A DNA stretch of 64,000 nt, taken from the NCBI RefSeq assembly GCF_963855985.1, contig NC_087095.1, forward strand, positions 9,868,001 to 9,932,000. The letters are read 5' to 3'. Source of the stretch: Ostrinia nubilalis. Its lineage: Eukaryota > Arthropoda > Insecta > Lepidoptera > Crambidae. The position numbers and the translations under genes were made by a program. Below the pieces are notes generated by a model. It saw only the letters and a program-made list of their open reading frames with translations. It ran no database searches and was not told the origin of the DNA. Positions 63,944 to 64,000 of this stretch are shown here, piece after piece. How positions within the stretch are numbered: position 1 is the first letter of the stretch; the number at the start of each line of letters is the position of its first letter.

Positions 63944-64000
63944 TAGTTCTAGCGATTAACTCAGCCTGTGCCTGAGGTATGGAAGCGGCACGTGAAGATA

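Overview
The window looks like a moth or butterfly (Lepidoptera) chromosome segment. It is AT-rich, genes are split into many exons, and the intergenic DNA is packed with short elements typical of Lepidoptera: Helitron-like elements ending in CGCGGGC..CTAG, fold-back MITEs, RTE-type LINE 3' ends and a piggyBac remnant. I found no bacterial features, rRNA, tRNA or CRISPR.

Two complete multi-exon genes can be rebuilt. (1) An Osiris-family (DUF1676) gene on the minus strand, 22154-31226, has five coding exons whose phases close exactly into 378 residues. (2) A nudel-type mosaic serine protease on the plus strand, 36491-49213, has 24 coding exons whose phases close exactly into 1969 residues. It carries a type II membrane anchor, LDL-receptor class A repeats, scavenger-receptor-like segments, one protease domain with a complete triad and one degenerate protease domain. 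The two genes are divergently arranged about 5.3 kb apart. Osiris proteins act in cuticle-forming epithelia. Nudel acts in the follicle/egg perivitelline space in eggshell maturation and dorsoventral patterning. Nothing in the sequence says they work together. A third gene is represented only by its first exon, a signal-peptide exon on the minus strand at 16743-16811 with a TATA box upstream.

Layout: 1-1.75 kb no gene; 1.75-5.1 kb a pogo-like transposon remnant with a truncated transposase and repeated subterminal motifs; 5.1-6.5 kb MITE and Helitron-like copies; 6.5-16.7 kb intergenic with two large inverted-repeat elements (10732-11460 and 12781-14030); 16.8 kb first exon of a secreted protein; 17-22 kb intergenic with fold-backs; 22-31 kb Osiris, with a recent LINE insertion in one intron and an array of decaying copies of its second exon; 31-36 kb intergenic; 36.5-49.2 kb nudel; 49.2-62 kb mostly empty of recognisable genes; 62.1-63.6 kb a piggyBac remnant with its own TTAA target duplication.

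The most interesting points are the ~180-bp array of degenerate exon-2 copies in the Osiris gene, the threefold modular architecture of the nudel protein (protease active, degenerate, then absent), and a MITE whose empty site sits in a tandem copy beside it. All calls come from reading the sequence. No database search was run.
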